Source: Alphaproteobacteria bacterium
GTDB taxonomy: Bacteria; Pseudomonadota; Alphaproteobacteria; UBA8366; Aestuariispiraceae
Length of the DNA stretch: 64,000 nt
Direction: 5' to 3'
Assembly (NCBI GenBank): GCA_033344895.1
Contig: JAWPMN010000001.1
Span: 868,001-932,000 of the forward strand
Below are positions 29,014 through 39,936 of this stretch, in pieces; within the stretch, counting starts at the first letter, position 1; every line of letters starts with the position of its first letter. The notes beneath the pieces were generated by a model. It made no database searches and was not told where the DNA came from. It saw only the letters and a list, made by a program, of their open reading frames with translations. The position numbers and the translations under genes were made by a program.

Positions 29014-30069
29014 TTAGTTACGCGTCCAAGGATAGCCCTTTTCATCACGCTCCTTGGTGTATTTCGCGATCAGACCACGATATTCTTCCATCAGGGCGGT
29101 ACCGTCGAGGCCGATGCCGTTCGCGCTCTCGACCCATTCACCGACGAATTTCTCACCGCTCTGCTTCAGCTTCTCCAGATCGGCCGCCGGCAGTTCGATG
29201 ATCTCGACGCCGGATTCCTTCATCTTTTCGATCGCAGCCTCGTTAGCGGCCGTGATCAGGCGACCGAACTCGTCCGCCATGCCCATGCCGGCTTCCATGA
29301 TGACCTTCTGCTGGGCTTCATCCAGCGCGTCGAAGGAATCCTTGTTCATGAAGATGCCCAGGCCACCGACCTGGCCCCAGTTCAGCAGGGTATAATTGTT
29401 GATGACTTCCTGCTGTTTCAGGGCGGAAACCGCATAGGAATACCCCTGAGAGCAGTCCAGCAGCCCCGTATCGAGTCCCTGATAGGCCTTGTAGATGCTC
29501 ATCGGAACCATGTTCGCGCCGAATTCGGCAAACACCTTGCCGTAGGCACCGACGCCGCGGACCTTCTTGCCCGCGATATCGTCGATGGACCGGATCGCAT
29601 CCCCCTTGCAGCCGATGTGAACCGCAGAGGTCGTGAAGGTGCCGATATAGACCAGATTCTTTTCAGCCAGATCGGCGGCAATGGCGTCCGAATTGCGCAT
29701 CAACTCGTCCGTGGCCCGCATGCCGACCCAGGCGTCGGGGTTCTGTACCGGCAGATCGGCGATGCCGTATCCGATCATTTCCTGCGGGAAATAGACTGCA
29801 ATGACCGTACCCAGGTCGGATACACCCTGCCCGATGGACTGAACGGCCGCCGGCGCCTTGTAGAGCGCGCCGCCCCACTGGATGTCGATCTTGACATCAC
29901 CATTGGACTTGGCGCCGACCTCGTCCGCGAACCATTGCAAGGCTTTGGCACGCGCCCCGCGATTCGGACCGGCCTCACCATGAATCAGGACTGTTTCAGC
30001 CGAAGCGGCGACCGCGCCGAACAGGGACATCGCCATGCCAAGCGCAAGGGTACTTTTACGGAATTTCAT
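29014..30069 (-). CDS. TRAP transporter solute-binding protein (DctP)
   Basis: 351 residues with a signal peptide (KFRKSTLALGMAMSLFG, cleavage near ASA/ET, about residue 24). DctP fold: TNGDVKI-type segment SNGDVKIDIQWGGALY, then GKKVRGVGAYGKVFAEFGA around the ligand arginine. It binds a carboxylate in the periplasm and hands it to DctQM. It is the first gene of the TRAP-iclR operon, with an IclR-type palindrome 22 bases upstream of its start codon. The ligand is not determinable by eye. Confidence 0.93.
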   Translation of the reverse strand: MKFRKSTLALGMAMSLFGAVAASAETVLIHGEAGPNRGARAKALQWFADEVGAKSNGDVKIDIQWGGALYKAPAAVQSIGQGVSDLGTVIAVYFPQEMIGYGIADLPVQNPDAWVGMRATDELMRNSDAIAADLAEKNLVYIGTFTTSAVHIGCKGDAIRSIDDIAGKKVRGVGAYGKVFAEFGANMVPMSIYKAYQGLDTGLLDCSQGYSYAVSALKQQEVINNYTLLNWGQVGGLGIFMNKDSFDALDEAQQKVIMEAGMGMADEFGRLITAANEAAIEKMKESGVEIIELPAADLEKLKQSGEKFVGEWVESANGIGLDGTALMEEYRGLIAKYTKERDEKGYPWTRN

Positions 30070-30090
30070 TGGATCGTTCCTCCCAGGTTC

Positions 30091-30109
30091 AGTTCCACTA
30101 TGCGGAATT
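30091..30109. promoter_or_regulatory. IclR-type operator before the TRAP operon / dctB divergent promoter
   Basis: AGTTCCACTATGCGGAATT matches the 19-mer at 26239-26257 at 18 positions. It sits between the divergent dctP (start 30069) and the DctB-like kinase gene, so one protein could control both directions. Confidence 0.65.
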
Positions 30110-30137
30110 TAGTTTTACTTTTTAGGATTCGTACTGA

Positions 30138-32005
30138 ATGACGTGTCGACATGCAATGGTAAACTTTATGAAACTGGTCTGTCGGCCCGGTCTGATGGTC
30201 GGATTTGTCGACACGGGAATGGTCTGCGGGTACGAAAAAGGCATGGCGAAAGGTGATTTTCCGGATCTGGCGCGCCCGCGCATCGGGGTTTGGCTGCTGC
30301 TGGCGGTCGCGATATTCGCGGGCGTGACGGCAATCTTGTTCAAGGTATCGCTGTCCTATTTCGAATCGCTGGAACTTCAGCGGTCTCAAGGTCGTGTCAC
30401 CCTGTATCGCAGCACCCTGATCAGCGCATTGGACCGCTATCAGCACCTGCCCTATGTACTGGCGCGCGACCCCTATGTGATCGACGCGGCCAGCGGCGGC
30501 GATCGGGATGCGCTGAACCGGCGCCTGGCCGACTTTTCCGATCAGGCGGCCCTGGACGCAATCTATCTGATGGACCGGACAGGGCTGACCATCTCCGCCT
30601 CCAACTACGATCAACCGCAGACCTTTCTGGGCCAGAACTACGGATTTCGCCCCTATTTCCGCAGCGCCATGCAGGGCAATCGCGGCCAGTTCTTCGGAAT
30701 TGGCGCGACAACGCTTCGGCCCGGCTTTTTCGTTGCGGAGCCGGTGCGGGACGAGACCGGACAGATCCGCGGCGTGATCGCCCTGAAACTGGATCTGACC
30801 GGCCTGGAAACAGCCTGGAACCGAGGCGGCGAGACGGTCTTCGTGTCCAACCCGGATGGGGTTGTCGTCCTGTCCTCCGATCCGGCATGGCGGTATCGCG
30901 CACTGGAACGCATTCCGGAGCCGCGACGGATCGCCATCCGGGATGGCCGCCAGTTCGGGAATGAACCTCTGGCGGCCCTGCAATGGCGGACGGAAGGACC
31001 TGATATCGCCGTTCTGAACGGCACGCGGTTCCTGCATGTCACCGCCGGCATTCCCGCCCCGAAATGGACCCTGCACTTCCTGACGGACGAGCGCGAGGTT
31101 CTGGTTCAGGCATGGTTCAGCGTAATCGCGGCGACCATCGTCGCGGCCCTGCTTCTGGCCATAGGCCTATATATACGCGCCCGGCGCATCCGGACGGCCC
31201 TGCAAGCCTCCCAGGCGGCGCGCCGCAAACTGCGGCTGGCGAATGTCGAACTGGCCCGCGAGATCGAGGAACGACGCGCGGCGGAACAGCGGCTGGAATC
31301 CGCGCGCACGGAACTGGCGCGCGCCAGCAAACTGGCCGCGCTGGGTCAGCTTGCCGCATCCGTCACCCATGAACTGGGTCAACCGATCGCGGCCATGAAG
31401 AACTATCTGGCCGCGGCGGAAATGGCGCCACAGCCGGACGGACAATCCCGCATCTTCGGTCGATTGACCGGAATTGTCGCCCGCATGGAAAGACTGACGG
31501 CCCAGCTGCGTTTCTTCGCACAGCCCAGCACGGACCGATTTGCCCCGACCGACATGGTCGCGGTGTGGCGCGGGGCGCAGGAACTGATCGCGGCAGATGC
31601 CCGTGCCGCCGGTGTGACCGTCGAAGAGACCATCACGAAACGGCCGGTTCCGGTCCATGGCGACCGGATGCGGCTGGAGCAGGTCTTCGTCAATCTGGTG
31701 CGCAATGCCATACTGGCCATGAAGGACAGTGAAACGAAGGTCCTGAGCGTTACCATCGCGGATGAGGGCGGGACCATCCGGATCGCCATCGCCGACACCG
31801 GATGCGGGCTCGGCAATGCCAGCCTGGAGGAACTGCAGGAACCCTTCGTGACCAGCCGGGCCTCGGGCGACGGGATGGGTCTGGGACTTGCGATTTCGGC
31901 CGAGATCGTGAAAGAGCACGGCGGTTCGCTTGCGGCGCAGAACCGGGACGGCGGCGGTGCCGAATTCTCGGTATGCTTCCCGCTGATTGAGGAGGAACGG
32001 GCCGC

Positions 32006-32009
<4 letters not shown>
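30138..32009 (+). CDS. DctB-like sensor histidine kinase
   Basis: Up to 623 residues. The ATG at 30138 gives the longest form; the ATG at 30243 gives a 588-residue protein that begins just before the first membrane helix and fits the family better. Two membrane helices enclose a periplasmic double-PAS-like sensor domain. A cytoplasmic coiled coil (REIEERRAAEQRLESARTEL) follows, then the H-box SVTHELGQPIAAMKNYL (His codon at 31368) and an ATPase with the GMGLGLAIS box. DctB kinases sense C4-dicarboxylates. It overlaps the regulator gene by four bases and is divergent from the first TRAP operon. Confidence 0.92.
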
Positions 32010-33352
<1,343 letters not shown>

Positions 33353-33368
33353 TGATATCTGCGGCTTG

Positions 33369-33400
33369 CATCTGCCCTGCGGAAATCCGCAGGGCAGATG
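33369..33400. terminator. Strong hairpin after the DctB/DctD genes
   Basis: A perfect 15-bp stem with a two-base AA loop (left arm CATCTGCCCTGCGGA) begins 17 bases after the regulator stop. No T-run follows, so it may terminate with Rho or stabilise the 3' end. Confidence 0.6.
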
Positions 33401-33496
33401 ACGCGCTTGCGCGCATTTCTTCATAGCCCCGGTTGCGTGACCTCCCTACCCTCCGCGGCAATCAAGAATTCCACTAACCGTTCATGGGAGGATCCG

Positions 33497-34504
33497 ATGA
33501 AATCCAAGACTTTCGGCATTGCCGTTTCGGCCGTGCTCGGCCTGTCCTTCGCCACCGAGGCGCTGGCGACCGAGTGGAACGTTTCCCTGTGGGGCAAGCG
33601 TCGCGCCTTCACCGAACACGTCGAGAAACTGGCCGAACTGGTCAGCGAAAAGACGAATGGCGAATTCACGCTGAACATTTCCTATGGCGGTCTGGCCAAG
33701 AACAAGGAGAACCTGGACGGTATCTCCATCGGCGCCTTCGAAATGGCCCAGTTCTGTGCCGGCTACCATGAGGACAAGAACCCGTCGATTACGGTTCTGG
33801 AACTGCCCTTCCTCGGCGTCGATTCCCTGGAGAAGGAAATCGAGGCTTCGATGGCAGTCTACCAGCACCCCGCGGTCCAGGAAGACCTGGCGCGCTGGAA
33901 TGCGACGCTGCTGATGCCGTCGCCGCTGCCGCAATACAACATCGTCGGTGTCGGCGATGCGCCGAAGACGCTGGCCGATTATGAAGGCCTGACCGTTCGC
34001 GCCACCGGCGGCATCGGTAAGGCGATGGAAGCCGTCGGCGCCGTGCCGACCTCCATGTCCGCCACCGAAGTCCGGCAGGCCATGGACAGCGGTGTCGTGA
34101 AGGCCGTGTCCTTCGCGCCGCATGCGCACATGTCCTTCGGCACAGTCGAAAATGCCAAGTGGTGGACGACCAACCTGAACCCGGGCACCGTCAACTGCCC
34201 GGTCGTCGTCAACACCGACGCGCTGAACGCCCTGTCCGACGCCGAACGCGATGCCCTGCTGGGCTCGGTCGATGAAGCGCTGGCACACTATGTCAGCTAC
34301 TACAACGACCAGACGATGGCCAAATGGGGCCCGCTGCTGGACGAGAAGGGTATCGAGCGCGTGACCTACAGTGCCGAAGCCCTTGCGGCGTTCCGCGAGA
34401 AGGTTGCCGGCCCGGCTGCCCAGTCCTGGATCGAAGAGAACAACGCCCGCGGTCTGCCGGCCCAGGAACTCTACGATCTGGTCACGGGCATCGTCGGCGA
34501 ATAA
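33497..34504 (+). CDS. TRAP transporter solute-binding protein, second system
   Basis: 335 residues from the ATG at 33497 (GGGAGGA upstream); earlier ATGs would add a stretch unlike a signal peptide. The signal sequence MKSKTFGIAVSAVLGLSF ends near ALAT. It is a DctP-fold protein with GLTVRATGGIGKAMEAVGA around the ligand-binding arginine. It differs from the first system's DctP, so a different substrate is likely. The half-site AATTCCACT (33467-33475) upstream resembles half of the IclR palindrome. A GC-rich hairpin follows the gene. Confidence 0.92.
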   Translation: MKSKTFGIAVSAVLGLSFATEALATEWNVSLWGKRRAFTEHVEKLAELVSEKTNGEFTLNISYGGLAKNKENLDGISIGAFEMAQFCAGYHEDKNPSITVLELPFLGVDSLEKEIEASMAVYQHPAVQEDLARWNATLLMPSPLPQYNIVGVGDAPKTLADYEGLTVRATGGIGKAMEAVGAVPTSMSATEVRQAMDSGVVKAVSFAPHAHMSFGTVENAKWWTTNLNPGTVNCPVVVNTDALNALSDAERDALLGSVDEALAHYVSYYNDQTMAKWGPLLDEKGIERVTYSAEALAAFREKVAGPAAQSWIEENNARGLPAQELYDLVTGIVGE

Positions 34505-34524
34505 CCTCGACCATGCCATTGCAT

Positions 34525-34548
34525 CCCGCCCGCCCAAGCGCGGGCGGG
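34525..34548 (+). terminator. Intercistronic hairpin after the second dctP
   Basis: CCCGCCCGC-CCAAGC-GCGGGCGGG forms a 9-bp GC-only stem between the binding-protein gene and the small permease gene. Such elements usually stabilise upstream mRNA or reduce downstream expression, giving excess binding protein. Confidence 0.6.
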
Positions 34549-34576
34549 GTGTAGCCAGTTCGAGGGGGACAGAGCC

Positions 34577-35239
34577 ATGGCCGGACACGCATCCATTCTG
34601 AGCGACGATTCGCTGCTCAGCCGCATTGACCGTACGCTGTTTCGCCTGGAGACAGTCCTGGCGTTAATCGGCGGTCTGGCGGTTTTCTCGCTGATGGTCA
34701 TGGCGGTTATCAGTGTCGGCGGACGCAACTTCTTCAACCGGCCGCTGCCCGGCTATGTCGACTGGATCGAACAGGCCATGCCGCTGATTGCCTTTATCGG
34801 CGTCGCCTACTGCCAGCGACTCGGCGGTCATATCCGAATGGATATTCTGATTGCGCGTCTTTCCGGCCGTGCGCTGTGGACGGCCGAATTCGTGTCCGTC
34901 CTGGTGATGCTGATTCTCATGTTACTGCTTGTCTGGGGCAGCTGGTCGCATTTCGACCGATCCTTTGATTTCAACGCACCATTGTGGAGTCGCGATTCCA
35001 GTGTTGACATCCGCCTGCCGCTCTGGCCGGCAAAACTGTTGGCGCCTGTCGCCTTCGCAGTACTCAGCCTGCGGCTGACGCTCCAGCTCTGGGGCTTCGG
35101 CCGGGCCATCGTTACCGGAACAAAAGAACCGGTTGCCGTACCCTTGATCGAAGATGTCAGCACGATCGCCGCCAATGAAGCTGCGACAGTATCCGGCATG
35201 GAAGACGATCGAAAAGGCCGCAATGGGGGGGCCGCCTGA
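34577..35239 (+). CDS. TRAP transporter small permease (DctQ), second system
   Basis: 220 residues with four membrane segments. The family motif region is QRLGGHIRMDILIARLSGRA. It has a longer soluble C-terminal tail than typical DctQ proteins. Its stop codon shares one base with the next start (TGATG), so translation is coupled to the large permease. Confidence 0.9.
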   Translation: MAGHASILSDDSLLSRIDRTLFRLETVLALIGGLAVFSLMVMAVISVGGRNFFNRPLPGYVDWIEQAMPLIAFIGVAYCQRLGGHIRMDILIARLSGRALWTAEFVSVLVMLILMLLLVWGSWSHFDRSFDFNAPLWSRDSSVDIRLPLWPAKLLAPVAFAVLSLRLTLQLWGFGRAIVTGTKEPVAVPLIEDVSTIAANEAATVSGMEDDRKGRNGGAA

Positions 35240-36648
35240 TGGACAGTCTCGATATCGGCCTCATCGTCTCGGCGGGCCTGCTGGTCATGGTGATCATCGG
35301 CGTGCGCGTCGCCTTTGCCGCCGCCATCGCCGGCGTCGCCGGTCTGATCTGGATCTTCTGGGCCAAGAAGGGTTACGACCCGAGCCAGTTCATGTGGGCG
35401 CTGACCGTTGCGGTAAAGACCGCAGGCTCCGTCCCGCATTCCAAGATCGCCTCCCAGGCCCTGTCCTTGATCCCGACCTTCATTCTGATCGGCTACCTGG
35501 CCTATTACGCCGGCCTGACCAAAGCCCTGTTCGAAGCCGCCAAGCGATGGGTCGGATGGCTGCCGGGCGGGCTCGGCGTCTCCACGGTCTTCGCGACGGC
35601 CGGCTTCGCCGCCGTGTCCGGTGCGTCGGTTGCGACATCCGCCGTCTTCGCGCGCATCGCCATTCCGGAAATGCTGAAGGTCGGATACGACAAGCGCTTC
35701 GCTGCCGGTGTGGTGGCCTGCGCCGGGACCCTGGCATCGCTGATCCCGCCGTCTGCGATTCTGGTTATCTATGCCATCATCGTCGAACAGGATGTCGGCG
35801 CGCTGCTGTTGGCTGGTTTCATTCCCGGCGCATTCTCCGCCCTGATCTATGGCGGTCTGGTAGTCATCCTGGCACTCAGCTTCAAGAATTTCGGCCCGCC
35901 GGTTGGAGGGTTCACCTGGGGTCAGCGCTTCAAGTCGCTGCCGGGCGCCTTCCCGATTTTCTTCGTGATCACCATCATCATCTTCTTCATCTACAACCCG
36001 TTCGGCGGCGACGCCTGGGGGACCCCAACGGAAGGCGGTGCCCTGGGTGCCTTCGTGGTATTCCTGATGGCCCTGTTCCGCGGGATGCGCTGGCCGCAGT
36101 TCAAGGACGCGTTGCTGGAGACCGCAAAACTGTCGGTGATGATCTTCACGATCATCTGGGGCGTCCTGATCTATGTCCGCTTCCTGGGGTTCGCCGATCT
36201 GCCGGGCGCCTTCGCCGACTGGATCTCGACCCTTGAACAAAGCCCCATGCTGACGCTCGTTCTGATCCTGCTGGCCTATGCCATCCTGGGCATGTTCATG
36301 GATGCGATCGGCATGCTGCTGCTGACATTGCCGGTCGTGTTCCCGGCCGTCATCGCCCTGAACGGCGGTGTCGGGGTGGAAGCCGCCGACAGTGCCTTCG
36401 GGATGAGCAGCACCGGCTGCGCCATCTGGTTCGGGATCATTGTGGTGAAGATGGCGGAACTCTGTTTGATAACACCGCCAATCGGCTTGAACTGTTTTGT
36501 TGTCGCCGGGGTCCGGCCGGACATTTCGGTCCAGGACGTGTTCCGCGGCTCTTCGCCGTTCTTCGTGGCGGATGCCCTGACCATCGCGGCCCTGATCGCT
36601 TATCCGGGTATCGTTCTTTACCTGCCGGAGCTGCTGCTGGGGAAATAG
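35239..36648 (+). CDS. TRAP transporter large permease (DctM), second system
   Basis: 469 residues, polytopic. The DctM signatures SGASVATSAVFARIAIPEM and GTLASLIPPSAILVIYAI are present. It works with the proteins at 33497 and 34577 to import an organic acid using a sodium gradient. It is convergent with the Crp/Fnr regulator gene, 13 bases away. Confidence 0.95.
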   Translation: MDSLDIGLIVSAGLLVMVIIGVRVAFAAAIAGVAGLIWIFWAKKGYDPSQFMWALTVAVKTAGSVPHSKIASQALSLIPTFILIGYLAYYAGLTKALFEAAKRWVGWLPGGLGVSTVFATAGFAAVSGASVATSAVFARIAIPEMLKVGYDKRFAAGVVACAGTLASLIPPSAILVIYAIIVEQDVGALLLAGFIPGAFSALIYGGLVVILALSFKNFGPPVGGFTWGQRFKSLPGAFPIFFVITIIIFFIYNPFGGDAWGTPTEGGALGAFVVFLMALFRGMRWPQFKDALLETAKLSVMIFTIIWGVLIYVRFLGFADLPGAFADWISTLEQSPMLTLVLILLAYAILGMFMDAIGMLLLTLPVVFPAVIALNGGVGVEAADSAFGMSSTGCAIWFGIIVVKMAELCLITPPIGLNCFVVAGVRPDISVQDVFRGSSPFFVADALTIAALIAYPGIVLYLPELLLGK

Positions 36649-36661
36649 CCGGCGCCCCGGA

Positions 36662-37354
36662 TCACTCAGGTCCTGGCACCACCTGCAGAATCCGCAGCCG
36701 GTTATGCCCGATGCTGAGGAAACCCGCACGGGACAGTTCGCCGATGCATCGGTTGGCATGGGTGATCGAGATTCCGGCGCTGTCCGCGACCAGTTGCTGG
36801 TTCAACGGCAGTTCGTGGGACTTCGGATAGGGAACGCCGGTCAGGCTCTGGCGCATGACGAGCTCCGCCAACAGAAGGCGAATGCGGTCGGTTGCCCGCA
36901 GCCGTCCCAGACCGACGATCTGATCGCGCATCATCGCCTCTTCCTGGGCAATGCCCCAGACGAAGGCGCCGAAGAGTTTCGGGTGTTCCGCAGCGACCTT
37001 CCAGAGCGCCGCGGAGTCCAGCTTCGCATAGGTCAGTCGCGTGATCGCCCTGACATCGTGATCGGCCACATCAAAGAAATTGGCGGCATATCCCACAGTG
37101 TCACCGGCCAGCAGAAAGCTGATGATCTGACGCTCCCCATCATAGACGTCGCGCGACCGCATGGCCCATCCCGACAGGATGACGAAGGTCCCGCTATAGG
37201 GGCGATCCCGTGACACCAGTTCCGTGCCGGGTTCGACCACATGCGTGCCCGTCAGGCAGGCGGCCAGAGCCTCCACGGCGTCCTGCCGCGTCTCCATCAC
37301 CTTGCCGAGCTTGGCGCGAAGCAGATCGCCCGGTTCAACACTTTCCATGGACAT
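36662..37354 (-). CDS. Crp/Fnr family transcriptional regulator
   Basis: 230 residues from the ATG at 37354; the next ATG, two codons on, is also possible. An N-terminal cyclic-nucleotide-binding-like beta roll (FVILSGWAMRSRDVYDGERQIISFLLAGDTVG) is followed by a dimer helix and a Crp-type HTH (LNQQLVADSAGISITHANRCIGEL). The cysteine cluster of FNR is absent, so it is not an oxygen-sensing iron-sulfur form. It resembles the many orphan alphaproteobacterial Crp/Fnr regulators that open stress islands. Effector unknown. The stretch 37355-37474 upstream holds its promoter region; nothing more is visible. Confidence 0.88.
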   Translation of the reverse strand: MSMESVEPGDLLRAKLGKVMETRQDAVEALAACLTGTHVVEPGTELVSRDRPYSGTFVILSGWAMRSRDVYDGERQIISFLLAGDTVGYAANFFDVADHDVRAITRLTYAKLDSAALWKVAAEHPKLFGAFVWGIAQEEAMMRDQIVGLGRLRATDRIRLLLAELVMRQSLTGVPYPKSHELPLNQQLVADSAGISITHANRCIGELSRAGFLSIGHNRLRILQVVPGPE

Positions 37355-37474
37355 TGCGTTCTCACTCACTTGTCGACGCCCCAACTTCCGAACCAATGAA
37401 ACGAATCTGTCCCCGCCGAGGGCTCGACGGGGACAGGCTCGAATTAGGCGCGCATGGCGCGGATCCCTTGTCGA

Positions 37475-37651
37475 TCAGAGCCGCGGCTGGCGACCCCGGA
37501 TCGCACCGACGATCGCGGTGATCGCAAACAGCACAATGAAGACAAAGAACAGAATTTCCGCGATGCCGACAAAGGTACCGGCCAGTCCGCCGAAGCCGAG
37601 AACGGCGGCGATAAGCGCGAGAATCAAACAGGTGATGGCCCAACCAAGCAT
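37475..37651 (-). CDS. DUF1328 small membrane protein
   Basis: 58 residues from the ATG at 37651, with AGGAG eight bases upstream. It has two hydrophobic segments ([21 protein letters not shown] and [21 protein letters not shown] in outline) and a short RGRQPRL tail. This is the DUF1328/YtjA pattern, found in stress-induced clusters. It is third in a probable operon with the entericidin-like and CsbD genes. Confidence 0.88.
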   Translation of the reverse strand: MLGWAITCLILALIAAVLGFGGLAGTFVGIAEILFFVFIVLFAITAIVGAIRGRQPRL

Positions 37652-37703
37652 GGAGTTTCTCCTTTCGCTGTCTGGATGATGTCTGACGGTTGCAGGGCGG
37701 CTG

Positions 37704-37898
37704 TCAGCGACCGAGCCAACTGCGGACTTCCTTTTCCGCTTCATGGCGGGTCAGCCCGTAGCTCCGCTGTATGGCGCCGATCAAACGGTCGTGGCTGCCT
37801 TCGATCTGATGGATTTGGTCATCCGTCAGCTGGCCCCACTTGCGTTTGACTTCGCCTTTCAGCTCCTTCCAACGTCCTTCAAGGATATCCGAATTCAT
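37704..37898 (-). CDS. CsbD family stress protein
   Basis: 64 residues, the full family length. The sequence [18 protein letters not shown], with a central WGQLTDD and repeated acidic/basic helices, is diagnostic of CsbD/YjbJ. These abundant small proteins are induced by general stress sigma factors; their biochemical role is unknown. It lies 14 bases after the entericidin-like gene. Confidence 0.92.
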   Translation of the reverse strand: MNSDILEGRWKELKGEVKRKWGQLTDDQIHQIEGSHDRLIGAIQRSYGLTRHEAEKEVRSWLGR

Positions 37899-37912
37899 GA
37901 TCGCCGGCCGCG

Positions 37913-38053
37913 TTACTCGGCAGCGTCCTGAATGGATTCACCGGCCTGTTCGATGTCACGGCCCGCACCCTCGACGGTTTCACAGGCAGCCAGACCCATC
38001 GTGCCGGCCAGCAGAATAATCGGAAACGTGAACTTACGGATCGCCTCAAGCAT
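37913..38053 (-). CDS. Entericidin-like small lipoprotein
   Basis: 46 residues, starting at the ATG at 38053 with AAGGAG ten bases upstream. A hydrophobic signal peptide (FPIILLAGTMGLAAC) ends in a lipobox with Cys24, and the mature part ETVEGAGRDIEQAGESIQDA is the repeated acidic helix of the EcnA/EcnB family. It should be a membrane-anchored lipoprotein. Entericidin genes are common general-stress targets. It is first in the operon with CsbD and DUF1328. Confidence 0.85.
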   Translation of the reverse strand: MLEAIRKFTFPIILLAGTMGLAACETVEGAGRDIEQAGESIQDAAE

Positions 38054-38122
38054 TGTGACTTCTCCTTCCGTTTCGTCGTTGCGGCGCGTCGTGCGCCACT
38101 CTTGCTGTACTAACGCCCTTGA

Positions 38123-38148
38123 AACGGAAAGGTTGCGATCCGGGTTCG
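38123..38148 (-). promoter_or_regulatory. EcfG-type promoter candidate, entericidin-csbD-DUF1328 operon
   Basis: On the minus strand, CGAAC at 38148-38144 and CGTT at 38126-38123 are separated by 17 bases. The EcfG consensus is GGAAC-N16/17-CGTT, so the -35 has one mismatch. The predicted transcription start is about 60 bases before the lipoprotein start. Confidence 0.45.
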
Positions 38149-38190
38149 CGTTGGCAGCATCCCGTGCGCCCGTCGACCAAGAGGCCGCCG

Positions 38191-39762
38191 TCAGTCTTCC
38201 GCGCTGTCCCCCAGACGCCCTGTCGAGGTCATTTCCTCGTCGCTGCCGCCGGACGATGCGGCCTGCCCGCCGTCACCCTGTGCCTGGCGGGATTTCTCCG
38301 AGCGATCCAGCAGCGAGATGTTGGCCGGCGGCGCCGAACCGGATTTGGGTTCGCCGAAATAGATCGTCTGATGTGGGAACGGAATCTCGATTCCGCACTC
38401 GTCGAAGCGATACTTGATACGACGGCGCATTTCGCGGGCGACGGCCCATTGACGGCCGGCGATGGTCCGGGTCCGGGTCTTGATGACCACGGCGGAGTCG
38501 CCCAAATCGTTGACGCCCATCACCTCCAGATCCCCCTGAATCAGCGGGCCGAACGTATCGTCCTTCCGCAATTCCTCGGCGACCGCGATGATTTCCTCAG
38601 TGACGGCATCGGTATCCTCGCGATAGGCCACACCGGTTTCCAGAACGGCGTAGCTGTAGTCCTTCGTCATGTTGCGAACGGTCTCGATGGTACCGAACGG
38701 GATCGTATGGACGGCGCCGCTCAGGTCCCGGAGGTCAACCTTGCGGAACGTGATGTTTTCCACGGTGCCTTCGGAATCGCCCAGCGCCACCCAGTCGCCA
38801 ACCTGGAACAGGTCCTCAATGATGATCAGGATGCCAGAGAGGAGGTCCTTGACCAGTGCCTGGGCACCGAAACCAATCGCGATGCCGACGACACCGGCCC
38901 CGGCCAGAAGTGGCATGATGTCGATCCCGAACTCGGACAGGACGACCAACCCGACCACCACCGACATTGTCACCACGACGATATTGCGAAGCAGCGGAAT
39001 GACGGTCTGGAGCCGGTTGCTGTCCCGTCGTGCCAGTCGCGCCAGGGCAAAGACGATCAGTTCATAGATCGCCAAGGCAACGACAAGCACCAACAGGATG
39101 CCGAACACGGTGTTCGCCGTTTCGCCCAACCACTTTCCGAATTCGCCGTTTTCCAGAGAATAACCAAGCGTCGCCGCGGCAAGATAAATCACGCCGACGG
39201 TCAGCGCCCCTTGTATCAACCATCGGGCGGCGCTGAAGTACCGGGAGATGCGATTGGGGCTTGAGACCCGCTTCCATCGTTCCACGGCACGTCCCGAAGA
39301 CACCTTTCGGATCAGCGCGGCGGCAATCAGCGCAAGAATACCCCACCCGATTACGAGCGCCGTCAGAACGGCGATCTGTATCGGCGTGTTCTGCCGCACG
39401 CCCAATTCCTGGATCCAGGATTTGTATTGCGCCATCACCTCTTCGGACAAGGCGTCGATGCCCAGCGAGTCGGTGACCGATTCCGCCAGGCCTTCATTTC
39501 CGTCCTGGCTTGAGTCCTGATTTCCAGTGGCTGCCTCACCTTTTCGTGACGCATCCAGCAAAGCCTTTAGCTGATCGATCAATTCCTTTCGTCCGCTTTC
39601 GGACTCAAGCTTCTCAATCAGTTCCTCAAGCGCCGAAGCCTGCTCCTCGGTCAACGTCTGAGCCCCGGATGAGGCAGGGTTGCCGGGCACAATCGACTGC
39701 GCCGACGCCGGCATGACAATAAAAAGCGGCAGGATGAGCGCGAGCGTGCGGAGAAAGGCCAT
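38191..39762 (-). CDS. MscS family mechanosensitive channel
   Basis: 523 residues. A signal peptide (FLRTLALILPLFIVMPASA) is followed by a long Gln/Glu-rich periplasmic region (about 30-115) and several membrane helices. The MscS core comes next: the pore helix GAGVVGIAIGFGAQALVKDLLSGI, a beta domain (VGDWVALGDSEGTVENITFR) and a C-terminal alpha/beta part. The Ser/Gln-rich tail is low complexity. It releases solutes under hypo-osmotic stress. A GCAAC-N17-CGTT promoter motif lies upstream. Confidence 0.93.
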   Translation of the reverse strand: MAFLRTLALILPLFIVMPASAQSIVPGNPASSGAQTLTEEQASALEELIEKLESESGRKELIDQLKALLDASRKGEAATGNQDSSQDGNEGLAESVTDSLGIDALSEEVMAQYKSWIQELGVRQNTPIQIAVLTALVIGWGILALIAAALIRKVSSGRAVERWKRVSSPNRISRYFSAARWLIQGALTVGVIYLAAATLGYSLENGEFGKWLGETANTVFGILLVLVVALAIYELIVFALARLARRDSNRLQTVIPLLRNIVVVTMSVVVGLVVLSEFGIDIMPLLAGAGVVGIAIGFGAQALVKDLLSGILIIIEDLFQVGDWVALGDSEGTVENITFRKVDLRDLSGAVHTIPFGTIETVRNMTKDYSYAVLETGVAYREDTDAVTEEIIAVAEELRKDDTFGPLIQGDLEVMGVNDLGDSAVVIKTRTRTIAGRQWAVAREMRRRIKYRFDECGIEIPFPHQTIYFGEPKSGSAPPANISLLDRSEKSRQAQGDGGQAASSGGSDEEMTSTGRLGDSAED

Positions 39763-39805
39763 GATACCCCCGGAAAAATTCAGAAATTTCTAACGGTGCC
39801 CAACT

Positions 39806-39831
39806 AACGCGCGGCGACGGCCCACGGTTGC
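39806..39831 (-). promoter_or_regulatory. EcfG-type promoter candidate for the MscS gene
   Basis: On the minus strand, GCAAC (39831-39827), 17 bases, CGTT (39809-39806). The leader to the ATG at 39762 would be about 35 bases. Confidence 0.45.
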
Positions 39832-39876
39832 TTCACGACCAAAATTTTTCTGATCTCAAAAAAACGCACTCCACCT

Positions 39877-39901
39877 GCAACGCCTGGCGGTTTGATGCGT
39901 T
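39877..39901 (+). promoter_or_regulatory. EcfG-type promoter candidate for the secreted helical protein gene
   Basis: GCAAC (39877-39881), 16 bases, CGTT (39898-39901), followed by TCTGG. The leader to the ATG at 39937 would be about 28 bases. Confidence 0.45.
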
Positions 39902-39936
39902 TCTGGGGTGAACACCAACTTCATCAGGAGATCACG

